Below are positions 10,741-23,039 of a stretch of DNA of 64,000 nt, piece by piece (position 1 is the stretch's first letter; every line of letters begins with the position of its first letter). The stretch lies in assembly GCF_964340395.1 (NCBI RefSeq), contig NC_135567.1, forward strand, positions 489,883-553,882, in the 5' to 3' direction. Both the position numbers and the translations under genes were made by a program. The notes beneath the pieces were generated by a model. That model saw only the letters and a program-made list of their open reading frames with translations, searched no databases and was not told where the DNA came from. Origin of the DNA: Glandiceps talaboti (Eukaryota > Hemichordata > Enteropneusta > Spengelidae).

Positions 10741-13700
10741 GAAACGGTCACAGTGGCCATGTAAGACATGATGAAAAAAAGGCTACTATTTTGAAATGTA
10801 CACAGTGGCAAATGTAAATTGAAATAAAAAAAAGGTCACCTGTGTAAAATGAGCACAGTGGTGAAATAAAATGACATGTAAAAAGCATGCCACCAGTCCG
10901 AAACATGAAAAGTGGCAGGTAAGAGGACATGTAAATAAACAAGACACTGATGTGAAATGGACATAGTGTCAACATTAAAAAGAGGCAGAGGTGCAAAACA
11001 GACACCAAGGTAATAAAAAAGGACAGTAAAAATCAGTCTAGGTGCAAAACTGGCACACTAGTGTATGGACACAAAATGAAACGGCTCACTGTGCGAAACA
11101 ATAAAAGTGGCACGTGAGAGGACATGTTAAAAACAGAGACAGTGGCATTATAAAAGGACATTAAAAAATAGTCTACAGTGCGAAATTTGCACACTAGTGT
11201 GGACACAAAATGAAATGGGCCACAGTGCGAAACAATAAAAGTGGCACGTTAGAGGACATGTTGAAAACACAGACAGTGGCATTATAAAAGGACATCAAAA
11301 AAATAGTCTACAGTGCGAAACTTGCACACGAGTGTGGACACAAAATGAAACGGGCCACAGTGCGAAAAGATGAGTGGCACGTGAGAGGACAAGTTGAAAA
11401 CAGAGGCAGTGGCATTATAAAAGGACATTAAAAAATAGTCTACAGTGCGAAACTTGCACACTAGTGTGGACAGAAAAAGGAAATGGGCCACAGTGCGAAG
11501 CGATTAGTGGCACGTGAGAGGCCATGTTGAAAACAGAGACAGTGGCGTTATAAAAGGACATTAAAAAATAGTCTACAGTGCAAAACTTGTACACTAGTGT
11601 GGACACAAAATGAAACGGGCCACAGTGCGAAACGATGAGTGGCACGTGAGAGGACAAGTTGAAAACAGAGACAGTAGCATTATAAAAGGACATCAAAAAA
11701 TAGTCTACAGTGCGAAACTTGCACACGAGTGTGGACACAAAATGAAACGGGCCACAGTGCGAAAAGATGAGTGGCACGTGAGAGGACATGTTGAAAACAG
11801 AGACAGTGGCATTATAAAAGGACATTAAAAAACAGTCTACAGTGCGAAATTTGCACACTAGTGTGGACACAAAATGAAACGGGCCACAGTGCGAAACAAT
11901 AAAAGTGGCACCTGATAGGACATGTTGAAAACAGAGACAGTGGCGTTATAAAAGTACATTAAAAAATAGTCTACAGTGCGAAACTTGCACACTAGTGTGG
12001 ACAGAAAAAGGAAATGGGCCACAGTGCGAAGCGATTAGTGGCACGTGAGAGGCCATGTTGAAAACAGAGACAGTGGCGTTATAAAAGGACATTAAAAAAT
12101 AGTCTACAGTGCGAAACTTGTACACTAGTGTGGACACAAAATGAAACGGGTCACAAGAGTGGCACGTGAGAGGACATGTTGAAAACAGAGACAGTGGCAT
12201 TGTAAAAGGACATTAAAAAATAGTCTACAGTGCGAAATTTGCACACTAGTGTGGACACAAAATGAAACGGGCCACAGTGCGAAACAATAAAAGTGGCACC
12301 TGATAGGACATGTTGAAAACAGAGACAGTGGCGTTATAAAAGGACATTAAAAAATAGTCTACAGTGCGAAATTTGCACACTAGTGTGGACACAAAATGAA
12401 ATGGGCCACAGTGCGAAACAATAAAAGTGGCACCTGATAGGACAAGTTGAAAACAGAGACAGTGGCATTATAAAAGGACATTAAAAAATAGTCTACAGTG
12501 CGAAACTTGCACACTAGTGTGGACACAAAATGAAATGGGCCACAGTGCGAAAAGATGAGTGGCACGTGAGAGGACATGTTGAAAACAGAGACAGTGGCAT
12601 TATAAAAAGACATTAAAAAACAGTCTACAGTGCGAAATTTGCACACTAGTGTGGACACAAAATGAAACGGGCCACAGTGCGAAACAATAAAAGTGGCACC
12701 TGATAGGACATGTTGAAAACAGAGACAGTGGCGTTATAAAAGGACATTAAAAAATAGTCTACAGTGCGAAACTTGTACACTAGTGTGGACACAAAATGAA
12801 ACGGGTCACAAGAGTGGCACGTGAGAGGACATGTTGAAAACAGAGACAGTGGCATTGTAAAAGGACATTAAAAAATAGTCTACAGTGCGAAATTTGCACA
12901 CTAGTGTGGACACAAAATGAAACGGGCCACAGTGCGAAACAATAAAAGTGGCACCTGATAGGACATGTTGAAAACAGAGACAGTGGCATTATAAAAGGAC
13001 ATTAAAAAATAGTCTACAGTGCGAAATTTGCACACTAGTGTGGACACAAAATGAAATGGGCCACAGTGCGAAACAATAAAAGTGGCACGTTAGAGGACAT
13101 GTTGAAAACACAGACAGTGGCATTATAAAAGGACATCAAAAAAATAGTCTACAGTGCGAAACTTGCACACGAGTGTGGACACAAAATGAAACGGGCCACA
13201 GTGCGAAAAGATGAGTGGCACGTGAGAGGACAAGTTGAAAACAGAGGCAGTGGCATTATAAAAGGACATTAAAAAATAGTCTACAGTGCGAAACTTGCAC
13301 GCTAGTGTGGACAGAAAAAGGAAATGGGCCACAGTGCGAAGCGATTAGTGGCACGTGAGAGGCCATGTTGAAAACAGAGACAGTGGCGTTATAAAAGGAC
13401 ATTAAAAAATAGTCTACAGTGCGAAACTTGTACACTAGTGTGGACACAAAATGAAACGGGCCACAGTGCGAAACGATGAGTGGCACGTGAGAGGCCATGT
13501 TGAAAACAGAGACAGTAGCATTATAAAAGGACATCAAAAAATAGTCTACAGTGCGAAACTTGCACACGAGTGTGGACACAAAATGAAACGGGCCACAGTG
13601 CGAAAAGATGAGTGGCACGTGAGAGGACATGTTGAAAACAGAGACAGTGGCATTATAAAAGGACATTAAAAAACAGTCTACAGTGCGAAATTTGCACACT

Positions 13701-16700
13701 AGTGTGGACACAAAATGAAACGGGCCACAGTGCGAAACAATAAAAGTGGCACCTGATAGGACATGTTGAAAAGAGAGACAGTGGCGTTATAAAAGTACAT
13801 TAAAAAATAGTCTACAGTGCGAAACTTGCACACTAGTGTGGACAGAAAAAGGAAATGGGCCACAGTGCGAAGCGATTAGTGGCACGTGAGAGGCCATGTT
13901 GAAAACAGAGACAGTGGCGTTATAAAAGGACATTAAAAAATAGTCTACAGTGCGAAACTTGTACACTAGTGTGGACACAAAATGAAACGGGTCACAAGAG
14001 TGGCACGTGAGAGGACATGTTGAAAACAGAGACAGTGGCATTGTAAAAGGACATTAAAAAATAGTCTACAGTGCGAAATTTGCACACTAGTGTGGACACA
14101 AAATGAAACGGGCCACAGTGCGAAACAATAAAAGTGGCACCTGATAGGACATGTTGAAAACAGACAGTGGCGTTATAAAAGGACATTAAAAAATAGTCTA
14201 CAGTGCGAAATTTGCACACTAGTGTGGACACAAAATGAAATGGGCCACAGTGCGAAACAATAAAAGTGGCACCTGATAGGACAAGTTGAAAACAGAGACA
14301 GTGGCATTATAAAAGGACATTAAAAAATAGTCTACAGTGCGAAACTTGCACACTAGTGTGGACACAAAATGAAATGGGCCACAGTGCGAAAAGATGAGTG
14401 GCACGTGAGAGGACATGTTGAAAACAGAGGCAGTGGCATTATAAAAGGACATTAAAAAATAGTCTACAGTGCGAAACTTGCACACTAGTGTGGACAGAAA
14501 AAGGAAATGGGCCACAGTGCGAAGCGATTAGTGGCACGTGAGAGGCCATGTTGAAAACAGAGACAGTGGCGTTATAAAAGGACATTAAAAAATAGTCTAC
14601 AGTGCGAAACTTGTACACTAGTGTGGACACAAAATGAAACGGGTCACAAGAGTGGCACGTGAGAGGACATGTTGAAAACAGAGACAGTGGCATTATAAAA
14701 GGACATTAAAAAATAGTCTACAGTGCGAAATTTGCACACTAGTGTGGACACAAAATGAAACGGGCCACAGTGCGAAACAATAAAAGTGGCACCTGATAGG
14801 ACATGTTGAAAACAGAGACAGTGGCGTTATAAAAGTACATTAAAAAATAGTCTACAGTGCGAAACTTGCACACTAGTGTGGACAGAAAAAGGAAATGGGC
14901 CACAGTGCGAAGCGATTAGTGGCACGTGAGAGGCCATGTTGAAAACAGAGACAGTGGCGTTATAAAAGGACATTAAAAAATAGTCTACAGTGCGAAACTT
15001 GTACACTAGTGTGGACACAAAATGAAACGGGTCACAAGAGTGGCACGTGAGAGGACATGTTGAAAACAGAGACAGTGGCATTGTAAAAGGACATTAAAAA
15101 ATAGTCTACAGTGCGAAATTTGCACACTAGTGTGGACACAAAATGAAACGGGCCACAGTGCGAAACAATAAAAGTGGCACCTGATAGGACATGTTGAAAA
15201 CAGAGACAGTGGCGTTATAAAAGGACATTAAAAAATAGTCTACAGTGCGAAACTTGCACACTAGTGTGGACACAAAATGAAACGGGCCACAGTGCGAAAC
15301 GATGAGTGGCACGTGAGAGGACATGTTGAAAACAGAGGCAGTGGCATTATAAGAGGACATTAAAAAATAGTCTACAGTGCGAAATTTGCACACTAGTGTG
15401 GACACAAAATGAAACGGGCCAGAGTGCGAAACAATAAAAGTGGCACCTGATAGGACATGTTGAAAACAGAGACAGTGGCGTTATAAAAGGACATTAAAAA
15501 ATAGTCTACAGTGCGAAACTTGCACACTAGTGTGGACATGAAATGAAATGGGCCACAGTGCGAAGAGATTAGTGGCACGTGAGAGGCCATGTTGAAAACA
15601 GAGACAGTGGCGTTATAAAAGGACATTAAAAAATAGTCTACAGTGCGAAACTTGTACACTAGTGTGGACACAAAATGAAACGGGCCACAGTGCGAAACGA
15701 TGAGTGGCACGTGAGAGGACATGTTGAAAACAGAGACAGTAGCATTATAAAAGGACATCAAAAAATAGTCTACAGTGCGAAACTTGCACACGAGTGTGGA
15801 CACAAAATGAAACGGGCCACAGTGCGAAACAATAAAAGTGGCACCTGATAGGACATGTTGAAAACAGAGACAGTGGCATTATAAAAGGACATTAAAAAAT
15901 AGTCTACAGTGCGAAACTTGCACACTAGTGTGGACACAAAATGAAATGGGCCACAGTGCGAAACAATAAAAGTGGCACGTGAGAGGACATGTTGAAAACA
16001 GAGACAGTGGCATTATAAAAGGACATTAAAAAATAGTCTACAGTGCGAAACTTGCACACTAGTGTGGACACAAAATGAAATGGGCCACAGTGCGAAGCGA
16101 TTAGTGGCACGTTAGAGGACATGTTGAAAACACAGACAGTGGCGTTATAAAAGGACATTAAAAAATAGTCTACAGTGCGAAACTTGTACACTAGTGTGGA
16201 CACAAAATGAAACGGGCCACAGTGCGAAACAATAAAAGTGGCACCTGATAGGACATGTTGAAAACAGACAGTGGCGTTATAAAAGGACATTAAAAAATAG
16301 TCTACAGTGCGAAACTTGCACACGAGTGTGGACACGAAATGAAACGGGCCACAGTGCGAAAAAATAAAAGTGGCACGTGAGAGGACAAGTTGAAAACAGA
16401 GACAGTGGCATTATAAAAGGACATTAAAAAATAGTCTACAGTGCGAAACTTGCACACTAGTGTGGACACAAAATGAAATGGGCCACAGTGCGAAGCGATT
16501 AGTGGCACGTGAGAGGACATGTTGAAAACAGAGACAGTGGCGTTATAAAAGGACATTAAAAAATAGTCTACAGTGCGAAACTTGCACACTAGTGTGGACA
16601 CAAAATGAAATGGGCCATAGTGCGAAACGATGAGTGGCACGTGAGAGGACAAGTTGAAAACAGAGACATTAGCATTATAAAAGGACATCAAAAAATAGTC

Positions 16701-17530
16701 TACAGTGCGAAACTTGCACACTAGTGTGGACATGAAATGAAACAGTGCGAAACAATAAAAGTGGCACGTGAGAGGCCATGTTGAAAACAGAGACAGTGGC
16801 ATTATAAAAGGACATTAAAAAATAGTCTACAGTGCGAAACTTGCACACTAGTGTGGACACAAAATGAAATGGGCCACAGTGCGAAGCGATTAGTGGCACG
16901 TGAGAGGACATGTTGAAAACAGAGACAGTGGCGTTATAAAAGGACATTAAAAAATAGTCTACAGTGCGAAACTTGCACACTAGTGTGGACACAAAATGAA
17001 ATGGGCCATAGTGCGAAACGATGAGTGGCACGTGAGAGGACAAGTTGAAAACAGAGACATTAGCATTATAAAAGGACATCAAAAAATAGTCTACAGTGCG
17101 AAACTTGCACACTAGTGTGGACATGAAATGAAACAGTGCGAAACAATAAAAGTGGCACGTGAGAGGCCATGTTGAAAACAGAGACAGTGGCATTATAAAA
17201 GGACATTAAAAAATAGTCTACAGTGCGAAACTTGCACACTAGTGTGGACACAAAATGAAATGGGCCATAGTGCCAAAGGATGAGTGGCACGTGAGAGGAC
17301 ACGTTGAAAACAGAGACAGTGGCAATATAAAAGGACATTAAAAAATTGGTCTATAGTGCGAAACTGGCACACTTGTGTGGATACAAAATGAAACCGGCCA
17401 CAGTGCGAAATAGTAAAAGTGGCACGTGAGAGGACATGTTGAAAACAGACAGTGCAGTGGTGATATAAAAGGACATTAAAAAACGGTCTATAGTGCGAAA
17501 CACGCAATGTGGTGATGTAAAATGATATGT
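10741..17530. repeat. ~132-bp satellite array, about 48 units, with higher-order repeats
   Basis: The monomer is 131-133 bp and contains TAGTCTACAGTGCGAAACTT, CACTAGTGTGGACACAAAAT, GGCACGTGAGAGGACATGTT and GACAGTGGCATTATAAAAGG. The core from about 11,040 to 17,340 is homogeneous. The edges (10,741-11,040 and 17,340-17,580) are diverged and both carry ATGTAAATAAACARGACACT. Unit variants recur in blocks: the stretch 11,282-12,200 is repeated 1,841 bp later (13,123-14,041, 14 monomers), and three-monomer blocks recur at 388-391 bp spacing (14,439/14,827; 16,302/16,675). The 132-bp period equals 44 codons, so one minus-strand frame stays open over several units; this is not taken as coding. Confidence 0.95.
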
Positions 17531-18446
17531 AAATAAACAGGACACTGATATACTACAACGGATATAGTGTCAACGTTAAAAAACAGAACAAGAACACTGG
17601 ACAAAGGAGAAGTGACATAAAGGACACAATAAATGATGTGTGAGCAAAACAAATACATATAGAAGATTCACAGCAACCTGTAAAGAAGGAAGTGAAGTAG
17701 TGATACATACAGGACACATTATAATACATTGTGTGAAAAGAAAAATATCAAGGTGATTGAAAGGACAAGAAGAACCAGCCTACTGGGTTACAACCTGTTT
17801 GAACTAAAGATAAAATGAAGAGTCGCAACATGGAAGTGTAACTCATGTTACCCCTAGATATATGTTATGAGGATATCTCCTAGATGACAACAAAGGATAC
17901 CACTACTTTGATAATGGTAGTAAACTGTGATAACTATTAAAAGTATATCACATGTACCAGACTACTGTCATAACTGCAGAAGACATCTCTCGGAATTGAA
18001 GTTCACCAAGTCAGTTATCATACACTGGCGAGAAGAGGAATACTGGACTGAAGATTGGACATCCACCAAATCGTGATAATCAGATGGTCATTGGCCAAGC
18101 AGTGAGTACACGCTTTGGTCAATGGCTGTCATCAGCATATGTAACCTGCAGATTACCACGTGTGCACAATTGCGTATAGTTTGTAAACTGATCAAACACA
18201 TGGTGTTACGTGGTTGCAAACTGTTAAAACCTTGCTGGTTCACAGAAATCTTTATCTGTTCTACATGTAAATATGTCTTGCTATAGTGGTCAGTTATAAA
18301 CTGCAAGCCACTATGCAAGCTATTTTCGATGAACAGATGCAGCACAGCGAATCTGGTTATCTGCAGACTTAAAAACAAGGTAAAGCAATGACTTTACACG
18401 TTAATACCCATATAAATCTCTTTTTCTCTTTTTTTTTTCTACACAG
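17531..18446. other. No coding gene recognised
   Basis: Diverged satellite-edge sequence to about 17,600, then non-repetitive DNA. A donor-like GTGAGT occurs at 18,102 and a good polypyrimidine tract plus CACAG at 18,421-18,446. Confidence 0.5.
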
Positions 18447-19564
18447 ATAACAATGAAGAAGGACTCTACTGCTGACAGATTTAAAGAAGAAGAATATCAA
18501 AGGCAAGTACCTATATAATTCTGTTCATTTTTTAATAATGTTTCTTTCATGTTTTTCAGATCACTAGAAAAGCTGATGAAGTTATCAGAAGATGAAGCAT
18601 ATAAGTAAGTTTCAAATCTTTGAGTCCTTTCAAATTTTATGTTTTTGTCAGCCATGAAAAAATGTTGTCTCAGTAGATATTTTATTGAGGCTTGCGTAAA
18701 AATGATGGTTACATTCAGGTCTTTCTCACGCAAGACAAATTTGCAGAGATGGTTAAATACGAGACAAAATGTAACATGAAGAACAGAAGAACGTCCAGAT
18801 TTGGCACAACAAATCGACTAGCGATAACGATGAATCTGAAAATAAACAGAAAACTGTCTTGATAAGAGTGAAAAGTACAAAATTTTAAGGATACAAGAGG
18901 AAATTGCTGACAATTAGTGTAGCAAGTGTAGGACAGCCGTCAACGGCCAAGCCACTACGATTGTTATATATGCACGCACAATGGGTCACAATTTTGAAAA
19001 CATCCAAAATCAACAAAAAGTAGTGACAATTTATACACATTATAAAGTGGGGTATTCGGGAGATCACTGCAGAACCATAAAATTTGTGACGATAATTAAT
19101 AGAAAAGTGACAAAAGCATACATAAAAACACAATTTTGTGTTAAAATGACCGAGGTGAAAAACCCGGAAATATAGATATCGATAACATTGACTTGTCGAG
19201 TACCAAAATTTGTGTTTGTTTTAGACACACTATAAAAACTGAAGACTTGATTACCATGTTGCATAACACTCGTAATGGTCATTTAAAAAAAATAGTGATC
19301 GTCTGAACGAAAGACTAATGACGCAAATGGTAAGAAAACGGATAAAAGCATGAGGTACTCATCAACGTATGCGCTATCGCAAAATGGTCACATGGGTGTC
19401 ATGTGAGACCCTTCCGGCCTCCTCTGTGTGTATATATGTATAATTATGTATAAGAGGTATGTATCTATTTATTATTTCTTTTCAGTTTATTTGATAATGT
19501 GTTTGTCGTATTTTTCAGATCACACCCAGGAACGATGAAGAAAGCTAGCTTAGAATGTTATTAA
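18447..19564 (+). CDS. Candidate spliced microprotein (46 residues), three exons
   Basis: Three short exon-like pieces join in one frame. Exon 1 (18,447-18,502) has ATG at 18,453 in a fair context (AACAATGA) and ends at a GC-type donor (AAAG|GCAAGT). Exon 2 (18,560-18,604) lies between TTTTTCAG and GTAAGT. Exon 3 (from 19,519) follows TTTTTCAG and reaches TAA at 19,562, with a GTAAGT donor at 19,578 downstream of the stop. The peptide starts MKKDSTADRFKEEEYQR, continues SLEKLMKLSEDEAYK and ends SHPGTMKKASLECY. It is charged and probably helical, with no signal peptide. No family is recognised. The upstream first exon and promoter are unknown. It could instead be a noncoding transcript, since downstream copies of the exons contain early stops. 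Confidence 0.35.
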
Positions 19565-20194
19565 AAGAAGAGGACAAGTAAGTTTCTTATTTTGCAATCT
19601 TGATATTCTAATCACTCCTAAAATGAATCATTACCGGGTAGTCTCTCAAAGGGGGACAATTAGAATGCCGAATGGGATCCATTCACCTTTTCTGTCTGTG
19701 CGTAATACATCATAGAAATGCCGTATCCAATTTCTTTCAAACCTGGCACAAAGGTGACATGTCAACTGGGACATTTACAAAGTTGACCAAAGAGGTCGGT
19801 TATTGAATGCAGCCATTTTCTGCATATTATAAGTATCTATTTCTTGCCACTAATTTCTTCTAAATCATGTCGAGTTCGGTCACACAAAAGTCAAGTATTT
19901 GAGGGAGTCTGGACCTTCCATGAAGTCTTGCTAGGATTTTTTAGTTTGAACAGGCAAGCAGAACAGTTTGCAACTGGTGACCACTTAGTTCTAGCTTAGT
20001 AGATGCACTCCCCTAGTTCAATTAAATTTGGTACATACATCAAACATAATTAATTGTATATGTTCTGTTGCATTCAAAGAATTATTGTGTGTAGGAACAA
20101 AAATCTAAAGACTTTGCCCTTATGGAAGGCATTCAGTTTATAGGTTCTTGGTGTTCAATTCAGTTCATATTAATTATGTTTTCTTTGTTTACAG

Positions 20195-20278
20195 ATCTTA
20201 CCCATGAAGAACTTATATGACCAGAATTGAAGAGGATTATGCTATAGAAGAAAGTTATCCAACAAGAAGAAGACATAA
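20195..20278 (+). ncRNA. Exon-like cassette d (tandem exon family)
   Basis: 84-bp segment between TTGTTTACAG and a GTAAGT donor. It begins ATCTTACCCATGAAGAA, like the other cassettes, and contains ATGACCAGAATTGAAGA. In the phase used by the first three exons it stops after three codons. Splice sites are intact although the frame is not. Confidence 0.4.
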
Positions 20279-20445
20279 GTAAGTGTCAAATGTTGCAGTC
20301 TCTTCAAAGTTAGTTTTAATAACCCTGCCACCTTGATCTTGATGCCTATGGTCAAAGAGAAAAAGCTAAAATTATTCAAAGTGTGGATGTACACCTCTGA
20401 CATTCATGGGCCATCCAGCTATAATAATGTTTTGTATGTTTTCAG

Positions 20446-20524
20446 GTCACATCCGTGAAGAATATGACCAGAAGTGAAGAATAATGTTTTAAGCAGAGAG
20501 CTATCAAACAAGAAGCCGATGTAG
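20446..20524 (+). ncRNA. Exon-like cassette e (tandem exon family)
   Basis: Follows TATGTTTTCAG, begins GTCACATCCGTGAAGAATA, contains ATGACCAGAAGTGAAGA and ends at GTAG|GTATGT. The introns after cassettes d and e share TTTTAATAACCC, a CTTGATCTT block and an ATGGGCCA block, so exon and intron were duplicated together. Confidence 0.4.
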
Positions 20525-21422
20525 GTATGTTTCTAATTGTGCAATATCATCAAAGTTTGTTTTAATAACCCAGACCCTTGATCTTTATCACAATGTCTAA
20601 AATCAAATTGCCCAAATTATAAAGTGTGTGTGTGTGTGTGTGGTAGGGGGGGGGGGGTACATCTCTGAGATCCATGGGCCACTAACAACCACATCTAGCA
20701 CAAATGTTGTATACAGTAGTACACATATGCATGTAATTATGTTTGATGACCTTTACAATATGAGCCAAATGGCAGCCGTATTTGTTGTTGAAATCAGAAT
20801 ATTGACCTGATAGAGGGAATGTTAGGTTTTTGACCAAGACTTGTTAATAATGTGTTTCCTTGTTTTTAGACCATGCCAATGCTGCCAAGAAAATGTATTA
20901 CCACAATTTATGACGTCAAAGCTGTCGAATAAAGCTATTATCAGAGAAAAAAGAGAAAAGTATTTTATTGAGCAGTTAGTAATAATCTTCTTATTTTATG
21001 TACTTGTCAGTCACAAGGAAATTGTTTTCTTGATAGATGCTTATTGAGGTTTGTGTAGACGGAAAATCTCAGTTAAGAGTCATGAAATATTTTCTATATT
21101 TATCTGAATTCACCATTGTTGGATCACCTTACCTATAAATAAACAAATACTTGTGTTCATCATTCTACATCTGATGATTTTTAGTACCATTTCAGTTGAT
21201 TATGTGGTTGATATAAAAGTCTGGTAAGTAATTTACCTAGAATTACAGATTGAAGTTTCTGACATGGGATCATATAAAAAGATGAGAACAAGTGTTTTGA
21301 ATTTTAAAACTCTTATCATATTGATTTTGTAACCTTTGCAAATATATCGGTGGTTGTCACTTTGTTTATGAGTTGTATTTCAGTTCTGTTCAGTTCATAA
21401 AATGTTTCTCCTGGTATTTCAG

Positions 21423-21490
21423 ATCGTACTTGTACGTCAGGAATTTGTATTACTAGAATTGAAGAAGAAATCTGAAGAAAACAGGATGAA
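21423..21490 (+). ncRNA. Exon-like cassette g (tandem exon family)
   Basis: 68-bp segment between TGGTATTTCAG and GATGAA|GTAAGT. It begins ATCGTACTTGTACGTCAGG and contains ACTAGAATTGAAGAAGAA, a diverged form of the motif in cassettes d and e. A further acceptor (GATTGCAG, 21,764) opens a possible last exon at 21,765, and another (GTTTTTAG) lies at 20,869. Confidence 0.35.
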
Positions 21491-22599
21491 GTAAGTTTGA
21501 CATCTTGCCATCAGTTGATTTGTTGTCTATATTCGACTTTAAAATAACCCAAAGCTCACTGCCTGTACTGAATAGAGTAGCTGGCTGTTGGTTGGTTGAA
21601 GACATTGACTATGGACCAGATAAGAGCGTGCAATGAAGTGTGTTTTATTGATGGCAGGTCTGTCCATTTACATCTTTGTATTTATTATGTATAATTTGGA
21701 ATAATATTTGCATGAAATTTACTGTGAATGATATGGAATTGTGTCAATGATTTTTTGATTGCAGGAATCAACAAACTCTCATGAGCACTTTGAATGCGCT
21801 GCACATAAAGAACTGTACCAAAGATTGTACATAGGTGTACTTATTCATAGACATCTGATTCATCACCATGAAAACATATCACTGTCAACATGTACATGCA
21901 TGCCAGCCTGGAGGGGAGCCATAGGAATGTACCATGCTAGATAGTATCAATGACAGTAACCCATGACTTTGACCTTCATATTAAAGGTCAGCTAGCAAGT
22001 TACTCCATACTGTTAATATATTGTACAGACAAATTTAAGTATATTCTAAACATACCTTTTAGATGAGCTTTCTGTGTAAAAACTGACCTTTGCCCTTGAC
22101 TGTCAGGATATTATGAACTTAATTACCATCAACTTGTACAAGCAGATTTTGGACACTGATTAACATTACATTCCTGCATTTAATTTTGGGCTATTGTCCT
22201 TGAACATAATAGAACACAACTAGTTTGTTTGTTTTTATCACAAGGCCAGTTGCTTTGTTAAGTTAGGTAATGGTAATACTTTGGTGTAATTATAAATTTA
22301 TGTTCACTGCGAATGATCAGATATCTGGTATTTAATCCTCTTTCTCCCAACTAGTAGTTAGTTTTGTTCAAACAAATATCCTACAGCCACTGGGAGAAAG
22401 AGGATTCAAGTCATTTGAAAATTGAAATGTTTGATTAAATGATTATAAGAACTTTAGAACCAGCTGATTAGTATACAGTTGGTGGGGAACTATTTACATC
22501 AGAAAATTGTGAAATTTAAGTAACATGATACAAATCTTCATTGGACTTCAAATGATAGACTTTGTTGCTTAATTTGTGCAAGCTTTGATCACTCCTATC

Positions 22600-22735
22600 C
22601 AACCTTAACCTTCTTTATGTAACCTTAACCTGAACTATAACCTTTAACCTATAACCTTACCCTAACTATAACACTAACATTAACACTAACACTAACACTA
22701 ACATTAACACTAACATTAATCCTAACTAATATATA
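22600..22735. repeat. Degenerate telomere-like hexamers
   Basis: A run of imperfect TAACCT, CTAACC and ACTAACATTA motifs on the plus strand. It resembles a decayed (CCTAAC)n stretch or a simple repeat; perfect telomere units are absent. Confidence 0.5.
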
Positions 22736-23039
22736 ACAAGAGTAACTCTAACTATCTTTCGGTGGTCGTTAACTTTGTGCAAAGAAACAAGGCAACAAGT
22801 CTAGTATTAAGTCGTACAATGATAATTGTGGGATTTACTGATCAACACTTTGGGAAGTCAAACAGGTTGTATGTTTGTTTATCCTTCATATCACAATTGT
22901 GTTTTTTTCACATGATTTGGTTGTTCATTATTGGTTGCTTAAACTTTACAATACCCTTTGTATTACCACTGCCATTCTTCATACAAAGTATTTGAAAAGT
23001 ATGTCCATCCCAAATGAAAAGTGTCTCTCCCCATATATG

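Noticed and set aside
11282-17545. Many minus-strand frames of 69-172 codons with a repeated VSHCGPFHFVSTLV motif
   Set aside because: The satellite period (132 bp) is a multiple of three, so frames persist by arithmetic. Single-base indels break them at random, and no start or splice context is conserved.
22600-22735. Interstitial telomere
   Set aside because: Hexamers are too degenerate and mixed with ACTAACATTA repeats; a simple repeat explains it as well.
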